A DNA stretch of 64,000 nucleotides, taken from positions 8,570,001-8,634,000 of the forward strand of contig NZ_NETK01000001.1 of assembly GCF_002343915.1 (NCBI RefSeq), given 5' to 3'. The notes under the pieces are model-generated. The model was not told where the DNA came from. It ran no database searches and worked only from the letters and a program-made list of their open reading frames with translations. Position 1 is the first letter of the stretch, and every line of letters begins with the position of its first letter. The translations under genes and the position numbers were made by a program. This document shows positions 52,601 to 60,122 of this stretch, piece after piece. The DNA comes from Nannocystis exedens (GTDB taxonomy: Bacteria > Myxococcota_A > Polyangia > Nannocystales > Nannocystaceae).

Positions 52601-52766
52601 CGAGACCACCGGCGACACCGAGACGGCCGGCGACACCGACAGCGACTCGGGCGGCAGCGCGACCGACGAGAGCGGCTGCGGCTGCCGCCAGGACGGCGCC
52701 GGCGGGGCCGGCCTGTCGGCGTTGACGCTGCTGCTGCTGACGCTGCGCCGCCGGCGTTCGCGCTGA
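49629..52766 (+). CDS. Secreted M36 (fungalysin)-like metalloprotease with MYXO-CTERM-like tail
   Basis: A 1045-aa precursor. A signal peptide (MRLAHGIATLTAATILAV, cut near SASA) precedes an FTP-type propeptide (GFVQRVRGVAVEGGQVSFRF). The zinc site is H432-E-Y-G-H436-G with E456 in LSEGVSDYLA, the M36-type arrangement. Beta-domains follow, then two myxobacterial disulfide-rich repeats (CGDGIVSAGEECDEG; CGDGVVDGGEACDDG) near 883-945, an acidic Thr/Asp/Ser linker, and a C-terminus SGCGCRQDG plus a Leu-rich helix and RRRRSR, i.e. a MYXO-CTERM-type sorting signal. It is therefore probably surface-anchored or processed for release and used in predation or nutrient digestion (inference). GGAGG lies 5 nt before the ATG. 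A perfect CTGTCCCCGGGGACAG palindrome is embedded at 50241-50256. Confidence 0.92.
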   Translation: MRLAHGIATLTAATILAVSPTASAVQTPAAHARRPVLEVAQGAPVRVAGDLAWHRVPAGHARAWARLVAEMGPQTWAVWDRDTDVVRRIWGAGIAAPGSANSPVAAERIARAFLSRHVALLAPGASAADFALVANVESGGMRTLGFVQRVRGVAVEGGQVSFRFRNDRLFMIGSEALPHVPAPAVRSVGAAQARAAASAWLERDLSPGTVTFEAAHEAVVLPLVRASKVDYATVVPVELSTTAPRGRWRVYVDAATGEPVARKQTLLFASGKVAYDAPLREPGGERQDWPANRASLTVAGVNVTSTEAGDVTWNGNNATTVTARATGPQVAVNNEAGGEATGNLNLQPNQTAVWSVPNDEFVDAQISAFVHSNRVIEYVRQIDPDFGWLGQQLTATVNIDESCNAYYDGNINFFRQSNQCNNTGRVADIVYHEYGHGVHDRAIIQGVGNFDPALSEGVSDYLAATIVDDPAMGIGFFLNDPGPLRHIDPNGSEAVWPEDIAGDPHTTGLIIAGALWDLRKALIEEQGPGAVAWADHIYYESIRRAVDIPSMYFEALAADDDDGDLANGTPNQCLINAAFAKHGLFKLGVDVEAPAVALPQLAEYTVSVAVEGSGGQCSGGAIESAELTWRLREQPDVGGVIAMDIAPDQITGQIPQQPAGSVVQYQIKITFQDATALQYPENPADPFYEFFVGAVEEIYCTDFETDPAADGWTHGLTMGMQGEGADDWMWQEPMAPTASGDPQAAFAGSRVFGNDLGGGNYNGTYQSDKTNYAQSPVIDTTGYSQVRLQYRRWLNVEDGHFDRARIFANDVEVWANHASPNMNDATTHHTDREWRFHDVDLTPSVMNDAVTLKYELRSDGGLEMGGWTLDALCVVGVVDAPAAICGDGIVSAGEECDEGANNSDTEADACRTDCTAASCGDGVVDGGEACDDGNTEPGDGCEANCLAGGDPTSTSGGDTDSDGSSGQVPTTGGPGETGEQPGSDTENASDTETTGDTETAGDTDSDSGGSATDESGCGCRQDGAGGAGLSALTLLLLTLRRRRSR

Positions 52767-52876
52767 GGGGGACGCGGAGCGCCGCCGGCGTCAGCGAGCG
52801 CCGGCGGCTGTGTCCGCGGCGACCGCGACGCGGCGTGCAAGAGGAGCCACGAGGAGCCCCGCGCCGGTCGTCGCCG

Positions 52877-53242
52877 TCACGGCAGCGGCTCGTCGGCCGG
52901 CTGCAACTCGAACAGCCCCACCCCGGTCGTGCCGGTGATGTCGACCTGGCCGCGGAAGATGCGGACGTGCTCGTAGAGCCCGCCGCAGAACAGCACCCCG
53001 CCGACCTCCATGCAGCACTGCTCGCAGCCCTCGTAGACCCGCCAGCCGAGGTCGCCGAAGCTCCGCGGCTCGTGGCGACAGTCGGCGCTCGGCATGGTGT
53101 ACACGGCGCAGCGCCGGCGGCCGCGGTGCCCGCAGGCCTCGTACGGGAACGGCTCGGCCGCGGCGTAGCCGAGCGTTCGCAGCGCAGCCTCGAATTCCTT
53201 GCGGGTCGGCGGAGCAGCGGTGATGCGGACTTTCCGAGGCAT
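52877..53242 (-). CDS. Small cysteine-rich hypothetical protein
   Basis: A 121-aa protein without signal peptide that I do not recognise. It has six cysteines, including C-EQCC in the middle and FCGG near the end, and an Arg/Lys-rich start (MPRKVRITAAPPTRKEFEAA). The pattern suggests a small metal-binding or disulfide-linked domain. It stands alone between the protease gene and the BON gene. The ATG at 53242 has GAG-type bases upstream. Confidence 0.55.
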   Translation of the reverse strand: MPRKVRITAAPPTRKEFEAALRTLGYAAAEPFPYEACGHRGRRRCAVYTMPSADCRHEPRSFGDLGWRVYEGCEQCCMEVGGVLFCGGLYEHVRIFRGQVDITGTTGVGLFELQPADEPLP

Positions 53243-53431
53243 GCGGCTCGGCCCAGCGTATCAGCCGCGGCCCCGGGCACCAAGCGGGGCTCGTCGGTCG
53301 AGCCGCCGGCCGGCTCGCCCCTCGGGCTCGCTCGCGGTGCAAATCAGCGACATTCGCCGGTCTGCCTGATTCTCGAGGGCGAGGTCCGATATGGTTCCCG
53401 AGCGGCGCGAGATCGAGCCGTGCGATCCCGG

Positions 53432-53447
53432 CTGTCCCCAAGGACAG
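53432..53447. terminator. CTGTCC/GGACAG hairpin downstream of the BON gene
   Basis: Perfect 6-bp arms around CCAA, 10 bp past the BON stop codon on the minus strand, followed by another GGACAGG. The same CTGTCCCCAAGGACA occurs inside the macroglobulin gene at 23240. Confidence 0.5.
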
Positions 53448-53456
53448 AGGACAGGA

Positions 53457-53930
53457 TCACGCGCTCGAGGCCTTGCCGCCGGCGACGCTGAGGCGATCGT
53501 CGAGCTCGGCCACCCCTGCCGTCTGCAGCGCCAGCTCGACGATCAAGCGGCGCGTCTGCGGGTCGTAGACGAGGCCGGTCAGGGTGACGTTGCCCTGTTC
53601 GACGGCGACCTCGACCTCGCTGGCGTCGATGTCCGGGTGCCAGGTGAGGGCCTCGTTGATGTCCTCGGCGATCCGCGCGTCGGAGCGGCGGTAGCTGCGC
53701 GGGCCGCAGCCGACGTAGCGACCTCGGCCGGACTCTCCGCCCGCGAGCGTGTCGCCCTCGCGGGCGCGCGGCGCCGAGGGCCACGGTTGCGGCTCCCGGT
53801 CGGGCCACGTCACGTCGCCGTAGAGGCCGCGCGAGCGGAAGCCGGGGCCGATGAACTCCTCGAACGGGGCCTCCGCGTCGGTGTCGGCGCGGGCGCCCTC
53901 GGGGTCGTTGATGTGGTGCTTCGCACGCAT
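53457..53930 (-). CDS. BON-domain protein
   Basis: A 157-aa protein. The C-terminal 75 residues form a BON domain (RRSDARIAEDINEALTWHPD, VEVAVEQGNVTLTGLVYDPQ, VAELDDRL), a fold that binds lipids or surfaces in periplasmic and stress proteins. The first 80 residues are polar, with GPGFRSRGLYGDVTWPDREP, and lack a signal peptide; an SWFGD-type protein of this layout is common in myxobacteria. GGAGG precedes the ATG at 53930. It follows the oxygenase gene in the same direction after 135 bp. Confidence 0.85.
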   Translation of the reverse strand: MRAKHHINDPEGARADTDAEAPFEEFIGPGFRSRGLYGDVTWPDREPQPWPSAPRAREGDTLAGGESGRGRYVGCGPRSYRRSDARIAEDINEALTWHPDIDASEVEVAVEQGNVTLTGLVYDPQTRRLIVELALQTAGVAELDDRLSVAGGKASSA

Positions 53931-54065
53931 GGCTGTTTCCTCCGCGATTTCACACCGTAGGGAAACACCACTGAGCGACCACTGTACATTGTTCATTGTC
54001 GCCTCCCGCCAATGTGAGCACGGCAGAGGCCGGCTGTGCGCGCGAGCGGCGGGGCGGGCGCCTGG

Positions 54066-55058
54066 TCACGTGCCTGTTTGCACCGCCGCGTGCAGGGCGG
54101 GGAAGACGCGGGCGACCTTGGCCAGCAGGTACTCGCCGTAGGTGCCGCGAAAGGTGTGGACGCTGGCGCGATCCCAGCGCTCGGCGGCGTCGTCGGAGAT
54201 GTCGGCGGCGCGGCGCGGCAGCGGCACGATCTCGGCGTCCCACGCCGGATCGAAGAAGAACGGGAACGACAGGCGATCGCGCCCGGCCGAGCTGCGCACG
54301 CGGTGGGGCGTCGAGCGGTACCAGCCGCCGGTGAGGCGGTCGAGCATGTCGCCGATGTTGCACACGAGGGCGCCGGGCAGCGGCGGGGCGTCGATCCACC
54401 CGCGCGGGGTCTTGACCTGCAGGCCGCCGACGTCGTCCTGGGCGAGCAGCGTGAGCAGGCCGTAGTCGGTGTGTTCGCCGACGCCCCAGCCCGTCTGCGA
54501 CGTCGCCGGGTAGTGGAAGATCCGGAACAGCAGCGTCGGGTCGCCCGTGTAGTGGACGCGGAAATAGTCGGGCGGGAGGTCGAGGCTGCGGGCGACGCCG
54601 GTGAGCAGCACCTGGGCGACGTCGGCGAGCTGCGCCATGACGGCGAGCACGGTCGGCCGCAGCTCCGGCAGCCACGTCGGCCACAGGTTGGCGCCGTGCA
54701 GCGGGGTGCCGGCGCGCACGCGCGGGTGGTCGGCGGGGAGCTCTGTCCCGAAGTACAGGCCCTCCTTGAGATCGGGCTGACCCGAGGTGAGCTCGCCGCC
54801 GAGCGGGAACCACCCGCGCCAGGCCCGGCCGCCGTGGCGCATGGCCAGGGCCTGCTTGTCGGCCTCGGCGGCGGCGAAGAAGCGGCGGCTCAGGGCCTCG
54901 AGGCGCGGCAGCAGGGCCGGGTCGAGGCCGTGGCCGACGAGGTAGAAGAAGCCGCTGTCGCGGCAAGCGGCGGCGATGGCCCGCGCGAGCCCGTCGCGAC
55001 CGACCGGGTCGGCGTCGCGGCGGAGCGGGGTGAGGTCGAGGACCGGCAGCGCGGACAC
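54066..55058 (-). CDS. 2-oxoglutarate/Fe(II)-dependent oxygenase, isopenicillin N synthase family
   Basis: A 330-aa soluble dioxygenase. The N-terminal DIOX_N part is LPVLDLTPLRRD and ACRDSGFFYLVGHGLD; the jelly-roll core supplies iron ligands H196 and D198 (GEHTDYG) and H252 (STPHRV), with the 2-oxoglutarate/co-substrate motif R262-x-S264 (RLSFPFFFDP). The plant and fungal gibberellin/flavone-type and bacterial ethylene-forming-type enzymes share this pattern, so the substrate cannot be assigned. Translation starts at GTG 55058 with a poor ribosome site. A CTGTCCCGAAGTACAG word, related to the dispersed palindromes, lies in the coding sequence at 54743-54758. Confidence 0.9.
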   Translation of the reverse strand: MSALPVLDLTPLRRDADPVGRDGLARAIAAACRDSGFFYLVGHGLDPALLPRLEALSRRFFAAAEADKQALAMRHGGRAWRGWFPLGGELTSGQPDLKEGLYFGTELPADHPRVRAGTPLHGANLWPTWLPELRPTVLAVMAQLADVAQVLLTGVARSLDLPPDYFRVHYTGDPTLLFRIFHYPATSQTGWGVGEHTDYGLLTLLAQDDVGGLQVKTPRGWIDAPPLPGALVCNIGDMLDRLTGGWYRSTPHRVRSSAGRDRLSFPFFFDPAWDAEIVPLPRRAADISDDAAERWDRASVHTFRGTYGEYLLAKVARVFPALHAAVQTGT

Positions 55059-55158
55059 CGGCGGATGCTAGCAGAGCTCGGCGAGGCGCGCGCGAGGCGG
55101 ACGAAACCTGGCGGAAAAGCCAGGTGCGGGTCGCGCGGCGCGGTCGACCGAGGACCGG

Positions 55159-55557
55159 TCAGGTCCGGCGAATACGCGCCTTCATCTTCAGGCCGAGCGG
55201 CGGGGTGAGGCCGCCGAAGCCCCACGACCACTCGTTGTTGACGGTGCCGGGCGCGGTGAAGGCGAGGGTGGTGACGGGGCCGCTTTGGGTCCAGGTCATC
55301 ACGCCGCCGTGCGGCGACGGCAGTTCCTGCGGGTCGCTGCGGACCTCGTCGAGGGAGTAGCCCTCATTCTGCGGCGACAGCGTGATCGTGACGGGACCGG
55401 TGCTGTCGACCTCGGCGAGCACCTCGGTGACGATCTCGCCGACAGCGTAGTACGGATAGCCGCTGTTGTTGAAGTAGAGCGCGAGGGTGCCGGTCGAGGT
55501 CGGCTGGGTGGCGAGGTTCGAGCCCGAGCCGTCCTTCAAGGTCCATGTGACTGCCAT
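55159..55557 (-). CDS. Hypothetical beta-rich protein
   Basis: A 132-aa protein of unknown family, starting MAVTWTLKDGSGSNLATQPT. It is poor in charged residues, rich in Gly, Thr and aromatic residues (LALYFNNSGYPYYAVGEIVT; EWSWGFGGLTPPLGLKMKAR) and has no signal peptide, consistent with a small beta-sandwich. AGGAG lies 10 nt before the ATG, which supports it as a real gene. Its neighbours do not suggest a role. Confidence 0.6.
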   Translation of the reverse strand: MAVTWTLKDGSGSNLATQPTSTGTLALYFNNSGYPYYAVGEIVTEVLAEVDSTGPVTITLSPQNEGYSLDEVRSDPQELPSPHGGVMTWTQSGPVTTLAFTAPGTVNNEWSWGFGGLTPPLGLKMKARIRRT

Positions 55558-55740
55558 GACGATGCAACTCCTGTCGCGCGTCGGCCCGGCGGACATCGCC
55601 GACCCCGTCGCGTCCCAGCGGTAGTGTTCGGGACGTGCCGAACCGGTCACCTCGACGCGACGATGATCGACCGGCGGTGCAGATGCACGGAAAGGAGCGC
55701 TCGTGCCACTATCAATCCGCGGCGCGAGGCCGAGGGAGCG

Positions 55741-56607
55741 ATGCAAACGATGACGTCTCAGGACACCCTGGAGGGCCACGAGGTCGGATTGTCGACAGCG
55801 CCGGCCGAGCCGCCGGCGGCGCCCGCGGCCGACTCGTCGGCGCTGGAGCTCGTGAGTCAGTGGTTTCCGTGCCCGCTGACGGTCCGCGCCGGGACCTTCT
55901 CGCTGCCGCCCGAGCCGGCCTGGCAGGCCGTGGTCCGCGCGGCCAGGCCGCAATTGGAGGCGATGCTCGGCGCGGTCGGCCGGCTCGAATGCCCCGAGCT
56001 CGGGCCGCTGTCGCAGTGCGGCACGGCCTGGCTGGTCCGCGACGACGTCGCGGTGACCAATCGGCACAACATTTTATCGCTCCTCGACGACCTGCAGCGC
56101 GGGACCCGGACGCTGCGCGTCGATCTGTGCGCCGAGGCGGACGCGCCGGCGGACCGACGCTGTCCGGTCCGCCGGGTGCTGTACATCGACCCGATCCACG
56201 ACCTCGCGTTCGTGCAGGTGTCCCAGGAGCGGACGCCGCACGCCGGGCTCGCCGTGGTCGACGCGATCGTCGCCGGCCACCCCGTGGCGGTGATCGGCTT
56301 CCCGAGCCACGCCGAGGGCGGGTACCCCGAGGCCGAGTACAAGCATTGCTTCGGCGACGGCTGGTTCGACCGCGACGGCCGCGGCTACAAGCGGATCTCG
56401 CTCGGCCGCGTGGTGTCGACGTCGGCGGCGCTGCTCGAGCACGACTGCACCACGCTCGGCGGCAGCTCCGGCGGAGCGGTCGTCGACCTCGTCCGCGGGG
56501 CGGTGATCGGCCTCAACTACGGCGAATCACGCGACCGCCGCCTCAACCTCGGGGTGCCGGGTTGGGTGGTGCGGGAGCGGCTCGAGCAGCTCGAGCGCCT
56601 GCGCTGA
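55741..56607 (+). CDS. Trypsin-like serine protease (catalytic triad intact)
   Basis: A 288-aa protein with a chymotrypsin-fold peptidase of about 230 residues. The triad is H109 (VAVTNRHNI), D154 (IHDLAFVQV) and S243 (LGGSSGGAVVDL). The first 40 residues are Ala/Pro/Glu-rich and there is no signal peptide, so it may act in the cytoplasm. GAGGGAG precedes ATG 55741; ATG 55750 is an alternative start. A paralogue without the active-site His and Ser lies at 60123-60893. Both end in the same PGWLVRERIERL-type helix (here VPGWVVRERLEQLERLR). Confidence 0.85.
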   Translation: MQTMTSQDTLEGHEVGLSTAPAEPPAAPAADSSALELVSQWFPCPLTVRAGTFSLPPEPAWQAVVRAARPQLEAMLGAVGRLECPELGPLSQCGTAWLVRDDVAVTNRHNILSLLDDLQRGTRTLRVDLCAEADAPADRRCPVRRVLYIDPIHDLAFVQVSQERTPHAGLAVVDAIVAGHPVAVIGFPSHAEGGYPEAEYKHCFGDGWFDRDGRGYKRISLGRVVSTSAALLEHDCTTLGGSSGGAVVDLVRGAVIGLNYGESRDRRLNLGVPGWVVRERLEQLERLR

Positions 56608-56609
56608 AT

Positions 56610-59414
56610 CTACCCGGCCGACTCGAGTTCGGCGGCGCGTCGGCGGAGCTCGCGGACCTTCTCCGGGCTGCGCCCGGTCGCGGTCAGCGCATCGGCCAGC
56701 TCGCGCATGGTCGCGACCCGCATCGCCGGGATGCCGCTCCGGTCGCCGGGCGCCTGTTCGAAGAGCCTCAAGGCCTCCTGAAGGGGGGCGACCGCCAGCT
56801 CGGGTTGGCCTTTCGCCAGGTGCACGAGCCCGAATCCTCGCAGTGCGGCTGCCTTCAGCGCCGGGTCGGACGCCGTCGATTCGTGCGCCAGCAGACTCGC
56901 GAAGTACGGCAGCGCCTCCGGGCATCGGCCCAGGGTGCAGAGGGCGTCGCCGATGTTGGCGACGACGCCGGGCTCGTCCACCGTGCTGTGGGCCGGAGCG
57001 GCCTCGTGGATGGCGAGGAGCTCGCGGTAGACGGTGAGGGCCCGGGCGGTCTGCCCGCTCGTCAGGTGGGCGTCCGCAAGGATGATGAGGGCATTGATCC
57101 GCTCGGCGTGAGCCGGCGGGTAGAGGTCGTCGAAGGTGGCGAGCGCCCGGTCGAGCCGCTCGATGGCCTGGGGGATCGCGCCGCCCTCCACGTCGAGTCG
57201 CGCCAGCGCGACCTCGGCCTTGGCAACCCAGGGGTGCCGCTCGCCGTATGCCGCGAGCAGGGTGTCGCGCGCGCGTTCGAAGTGTTCCCGTGCCGCGGGA
57301 TATTGCTCGAGCTCATAGAGGTCGAGCCCGAGGTCGAGTTCGACGCGCGCGGGCCACGGGTGGCTTGGTTCGTAGTCTCTCCGCAGATCTGCGAGCAGTT
57401 GTTCGTTCAGCTCGCGCGCCAGCTGCTGTTGTCGAGCCTCGCCGAGGCCGGCGGCGAGCGCCCTGCGGGCGAGCACGACCTCCGGATGATCCGCGGGGTA
57501 GAGTGCCCTCAACGTGGCGAGCGCGAATTTTCGCCGCTCGACGGCCTCCTCGGCCCGGCCCTCGGCGATCAAGATCTCCCCTTCGACGGCCGCGATCGCG
57601 GCCTCGGCGGTCCGCGGATCCGGATGGGGCTCGGACCTCGCGTGGTCCATGGACGTGCGCGCTTCGCCGGGCGCGTCGAAGACGACGGCCTGGACCCACG
57701 CGAGCTCGTTCCAGATCTCCCACTTGAGCGACGGGTGATCGGCGGCGTTCGCTCGATCGTAGGCTTGATGGAGGAAGTAGGTCGCGCCGGGACCGTCGCC
57801 GAGCAGCCGCCCTCGGGCCCGGCCGAGGCACAGCAGCGCCTCGGCCTCTCCGGCGGCGTCGGCCGTGCCGCGGCTCTCCGACAATGCGTCGTCGAGCACC
57901 GCCACGGCGTCGCGGCCCTTCTGGATGTTCGTCAGGAGTTCGCCCCGGTCGAGGAGCTCGCGTACCCTGGGGGTCGTAGGTCCGACGGGAGCGCCCTCGA
58001 GCCGCATGTCTGCGGATACGCGGCATCGCGCGGGCGGAGGCAGGCCGGCGACCGCAGCATCCGCGTCGGCGACGAGGGCGGCGTCGGCTTTGGCGAACTG
58101 GTCGAGCAAGGTGTCGAAGGCGCTGCGCTGGCGGTCGAGGCAGGCCGCACCCCGCGCGAACAGCCGCTCCAGCGTCGGCGTCGCGGGTTGCGTGGCCTGA
58201 CAATTGTTCGCGGCGACCTCCGCCCAGTCATGGACGTATTCGGCGAGCATGCTGCTCGCGCGCTGCCATGACTTCTCGGCGTACGGCACGCCGGTGGCCT
58301 TGAACGCGTCGTGCAGCGTCTGCTTGCGCTCGTTCCAGGTCGACGCGAGGCGGTCCTTGTATTGCGAGCACTGCGTCTGTGCTGATGCGGTGAAGAGCGT
58401 GGCCCCGAGGGCGGTGGCGCTCGTCAACGCGACGACGAGGCCGGCCGCGAGGGCGCGCCGGCGGCGGCGCTTCGGCGACTCGACCAGCACGTCGATCAGG
58501 TCGGCCATCGTCGGGAAGCGGTCGGCGGGGTCGAGGGACAGGGCCCGCGTGAGGGCGCGGCGCAGCCATTGCGGGGCGGGGGGATCGGCCGGCAGCGCCA
58601 GGGGGGCGCCTGTCCGATCGGCCAGGCGCTCGACCGCGGGGGGCGGGGCCCGGCGGAACACCGCCTCGGTCAGGGCGACGGCGAACGAGTATTGATCGCT
58701 GCGGGCGTCGCACTCGCGGCCGCGGACCTGCTCGGGCGACATGTACGTCGGCGTGCCGGCGTACTTGCTGGTGTGGCCGGAGGCGGGGCCGGCGGGGCGG
58801 TCGGGCTCGGTCTCCTGGTGGCGCTGGTCGGCGACGGCGAGGCCGAAGTCGGCGATCCGGACCCGGCCGTCCTCGCCGACCAGCGCGTTGGCCAGCTTGA
58901 AGTCGCGGTGGACGATGCCGACCTGATGGGCCGCCGACAGGCCGCGGGCCGCCTCGACGAATCGCTCGAGGATCGCCGCCAAAGGGCGCGCCTCGCGGTC
59001 CAGCCATTCGCGGAGGGTGAAGCCCTTCACCAATTCCATGACGATGAAGAGTCCGCCCTCGGCTTCGCTGACCTCGTGGATCTGCACCACGTTCGGGTGG
59101 GACAGCTTGGCCTGCATCTGCGCCTCTCGCAGAAGGCGCGCCCGGTCCCTGGCGCCCTCGCGCAGGCGGTCGTCGCGGATGACCTTGATCGCCACCAGGC
59201 GATCGAGCTGCAGATCCTGGGCCGAATAGACCACGCCCATACCGCCCTGGCCGAGGGTCTGCACGACGCGGAACCGACCGAGCTGGACCGGCGGATGGGC
59301 CTCGTCGAACAGCTTCGATTTGAGGCTGCGATACATCGCCTCGTCCGCGAGGTCGCGCTTGTCGGAGCCGAGCCGTTCGAGGTTCGGCCAGGTGTGCTCC
59401 TGCTGCGGGTCCAT
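56610..59414 (-). CDS. Ser/Thr protein kinase with C-terminal TPR array (membrane-bound)
   Basis: A 934-aa signalling protein. The kinase domain spans about 46-310: glycine loop TLGQGGMGVVYSA, K77 in VAIKVIR, catalytic H169-R-D171-F-K-L-A-N and D189-F-G, and the APE-type region TPTYMSPEQVRG. A single membrane helix follows (ALAAGLVVALTSATALGATL, about 333-352). The remainder holds TPR-like helical repeats, e.g. ALRALYPADHPEVVLARRAL and YPAAREHFERARDTLLAAYG. This is the standard myxobacterial kinase-TPR design, with the TPR part outside or in the periplasm. It diverges from the ECF sigma gene across 78 bp and converges 2 bp from the serine protease gene, suggesting a linked module. Confidence 0.93.
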   Translation of the reverse strand: MDPQQEHTWPNLERLGSDKRDLADEAMYRSLKSKLFDEAHPPVQLGRFRVVQTLGQGGMGVVYSAQDLQLDRLVAIKVIRDDRLREGARDRARLLREAQMQAKLSHPNVVQIHEVSEAEGGLFIVMELVKGFTLREWLDREARPLAAILERFVEAARGLSAAHQVGIVHRDFKLANALVGEDGRVRIADFGLAVADQRHQETEPDRPAGPASGHTSKYAGTPTYMSPEQVRGRECDARSDQYSFAVALTEAVFRRAPPPAVERLADRTGAPLALPADPPAPQWLRRALTRALSLDPADRFPTMADLIDVLVESPKRRRRRALAAGLVVALTSATALGATLFTASAQTQCSQYKDRLASTWNERKQTLHDAFKATGVPYAEKSWQRASSMLAEYVHDWAEVAANNCQATQPATPTLERLFARGAACLDRQRSAFDTLLDQFAKADAALVADADAAVAGLPPPARCRVSADMRLEGAPVGPTTPRVRELLDRGELLTNIQKGRDAVAVLDDALSESRGTADAAGEAEALLCLGRARGRLLGDGPGATYFLHQAYDRANAADHPSLKWEIWNELAWVQAVVFDAPGEARTSMDHARSEPHPDPRTAEAAIAAVEGEILIAEGRAEEAVERRKFALATLRALYPADHPEVVLARRALAAGLGEARQQQLARELNEQLLADLRRDYEPSHPWPARVELDLGLDLYELEQYPAAREHFERARDTLLAAYGERHPWVAKAEVALARLDVEGGAIPQAIERLDRALATFDDLYPPAHAERINALIILADAHLTSGQTARALTVYRELLAIHEAAPAHSTVDEPGVVANIGDALCTLGRCPEALPYFASLLAHESTASDPALKAAALRGFGLVHLAKGQPELAVAPLQEALRLFEQAPGDRSGIPAMRVATMRELADALTATGRSPEKVRELRRRAAELESAG

Positions 59415-59492
59415 GGCCGGGGTAGTGTCTCCGAGGCCCGGGCCCGTCAGCCAGCCGGTTTCGCGGCCTGGCCTCCGTGGTAAAGTGGCGCC

Positions 59493-60110
59493 ATGACGAG
59501 CGACCAGGAGCTCCTCGCCGCCTGGCGTGGGGGCGATCGCCAGGCCGGCAGTATCTTGTTCGACCGCTATTTCGACGCCGTCCGCAGGTTCTTTCGCAAC
59601 AAGGTCGAGCACCAGGCCGAAGACCTCGTGCAGCGCACCTTCATCGGCTGCGTCGAGGGCCGCGACCGGTTCCGCGGAGACGCCTCGTTTCGCACGTATC
59701 TGTTCGCCATCGCGCACAATGTCCTACGTGACCATCTGCGCCGGAACCGGCGGCCGCCGGAGGAGCTCGACCTCGAGAAGATGTCGCTGGTCGACCTCGG
59801 CGCGAGCCCGACGTCGCTGCTGGCGGCGCACGCGGAGCAGCGGCTGCTGCTGCACGGTCTGCGCAAGATACCGGTGGCCTCGCAGGTGATCCTCGAGCTG
59901 TATTATTGGGAGCGCATGACCGGGCCGGAGCTCGGGGCGTTCCTCGGGGTGCCGGAGGACACGGCCCGCAGCCGCCTGCGCCGGGCCAAGCAGCAGCTCG
60001 AGGCGGCGATTCGCGGGCTCGAGGCGAGCGCGTCGGAGATGGAGAGCACGATCTCCGGGCTCGAGCAGTGGGCCGCCGGGCTGCGGGCCCAGCTGCTGCC
60101 GGCGCGTTGA
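59493..60110 (+). CDS. ECF-type RNA polymerase sigma factor
   Basis: A 205-aa sigma-70-family factor with only regions 2 and 4. Region 2: LFDRYFDAVRRFFRNKV, AEDLVQRTFIGCVEGRDRF and SFRTYLFAIAHNVLRDHLRR. Region 4: LRKIPVASQVILELYYWERM and GPELGAFLGVPEDTARSRLR. A 35-residue helical tail follows. No anti-sigma factor is adjacent; instead it is divergent from a kinase-TPR gene, an arrangement typical of kinase-linked ECF groups in which phosphorylation replaces an anti-sigma factor (inference from the family). Confidence 0.93.
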   Translation: MTSDQELLAAWRGGDRQAGSILFDRYFDAVRRFFRNKVEHQAEDLVQRTFIGCVEGRDRFRGDASFRTYLFAIAHNVLRDHLRRNRRPPEELDLEKMSLVDLGASPTSLLAAHAEQRLLLHGLRKIPVASQVILELYYWERMTGPELGAFLGVPEDTARSRLRRAKQQLEAAIRGLEASASEMESTISGLEQWAAGLRAQLLPAR

Positions 60111-60122
60111 GGCGGGTCGACG

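Noticed and set aside
49629..52766. Thermolysin (M4) assignment for the HEYGHG protease
   Set aside because: The short spacing and EGVSDY form of the third ligand, and the FTP-type propeptide with HEYGHG, fit the M36 type better; M4 enzymes usually have HExTH with EAxSD.
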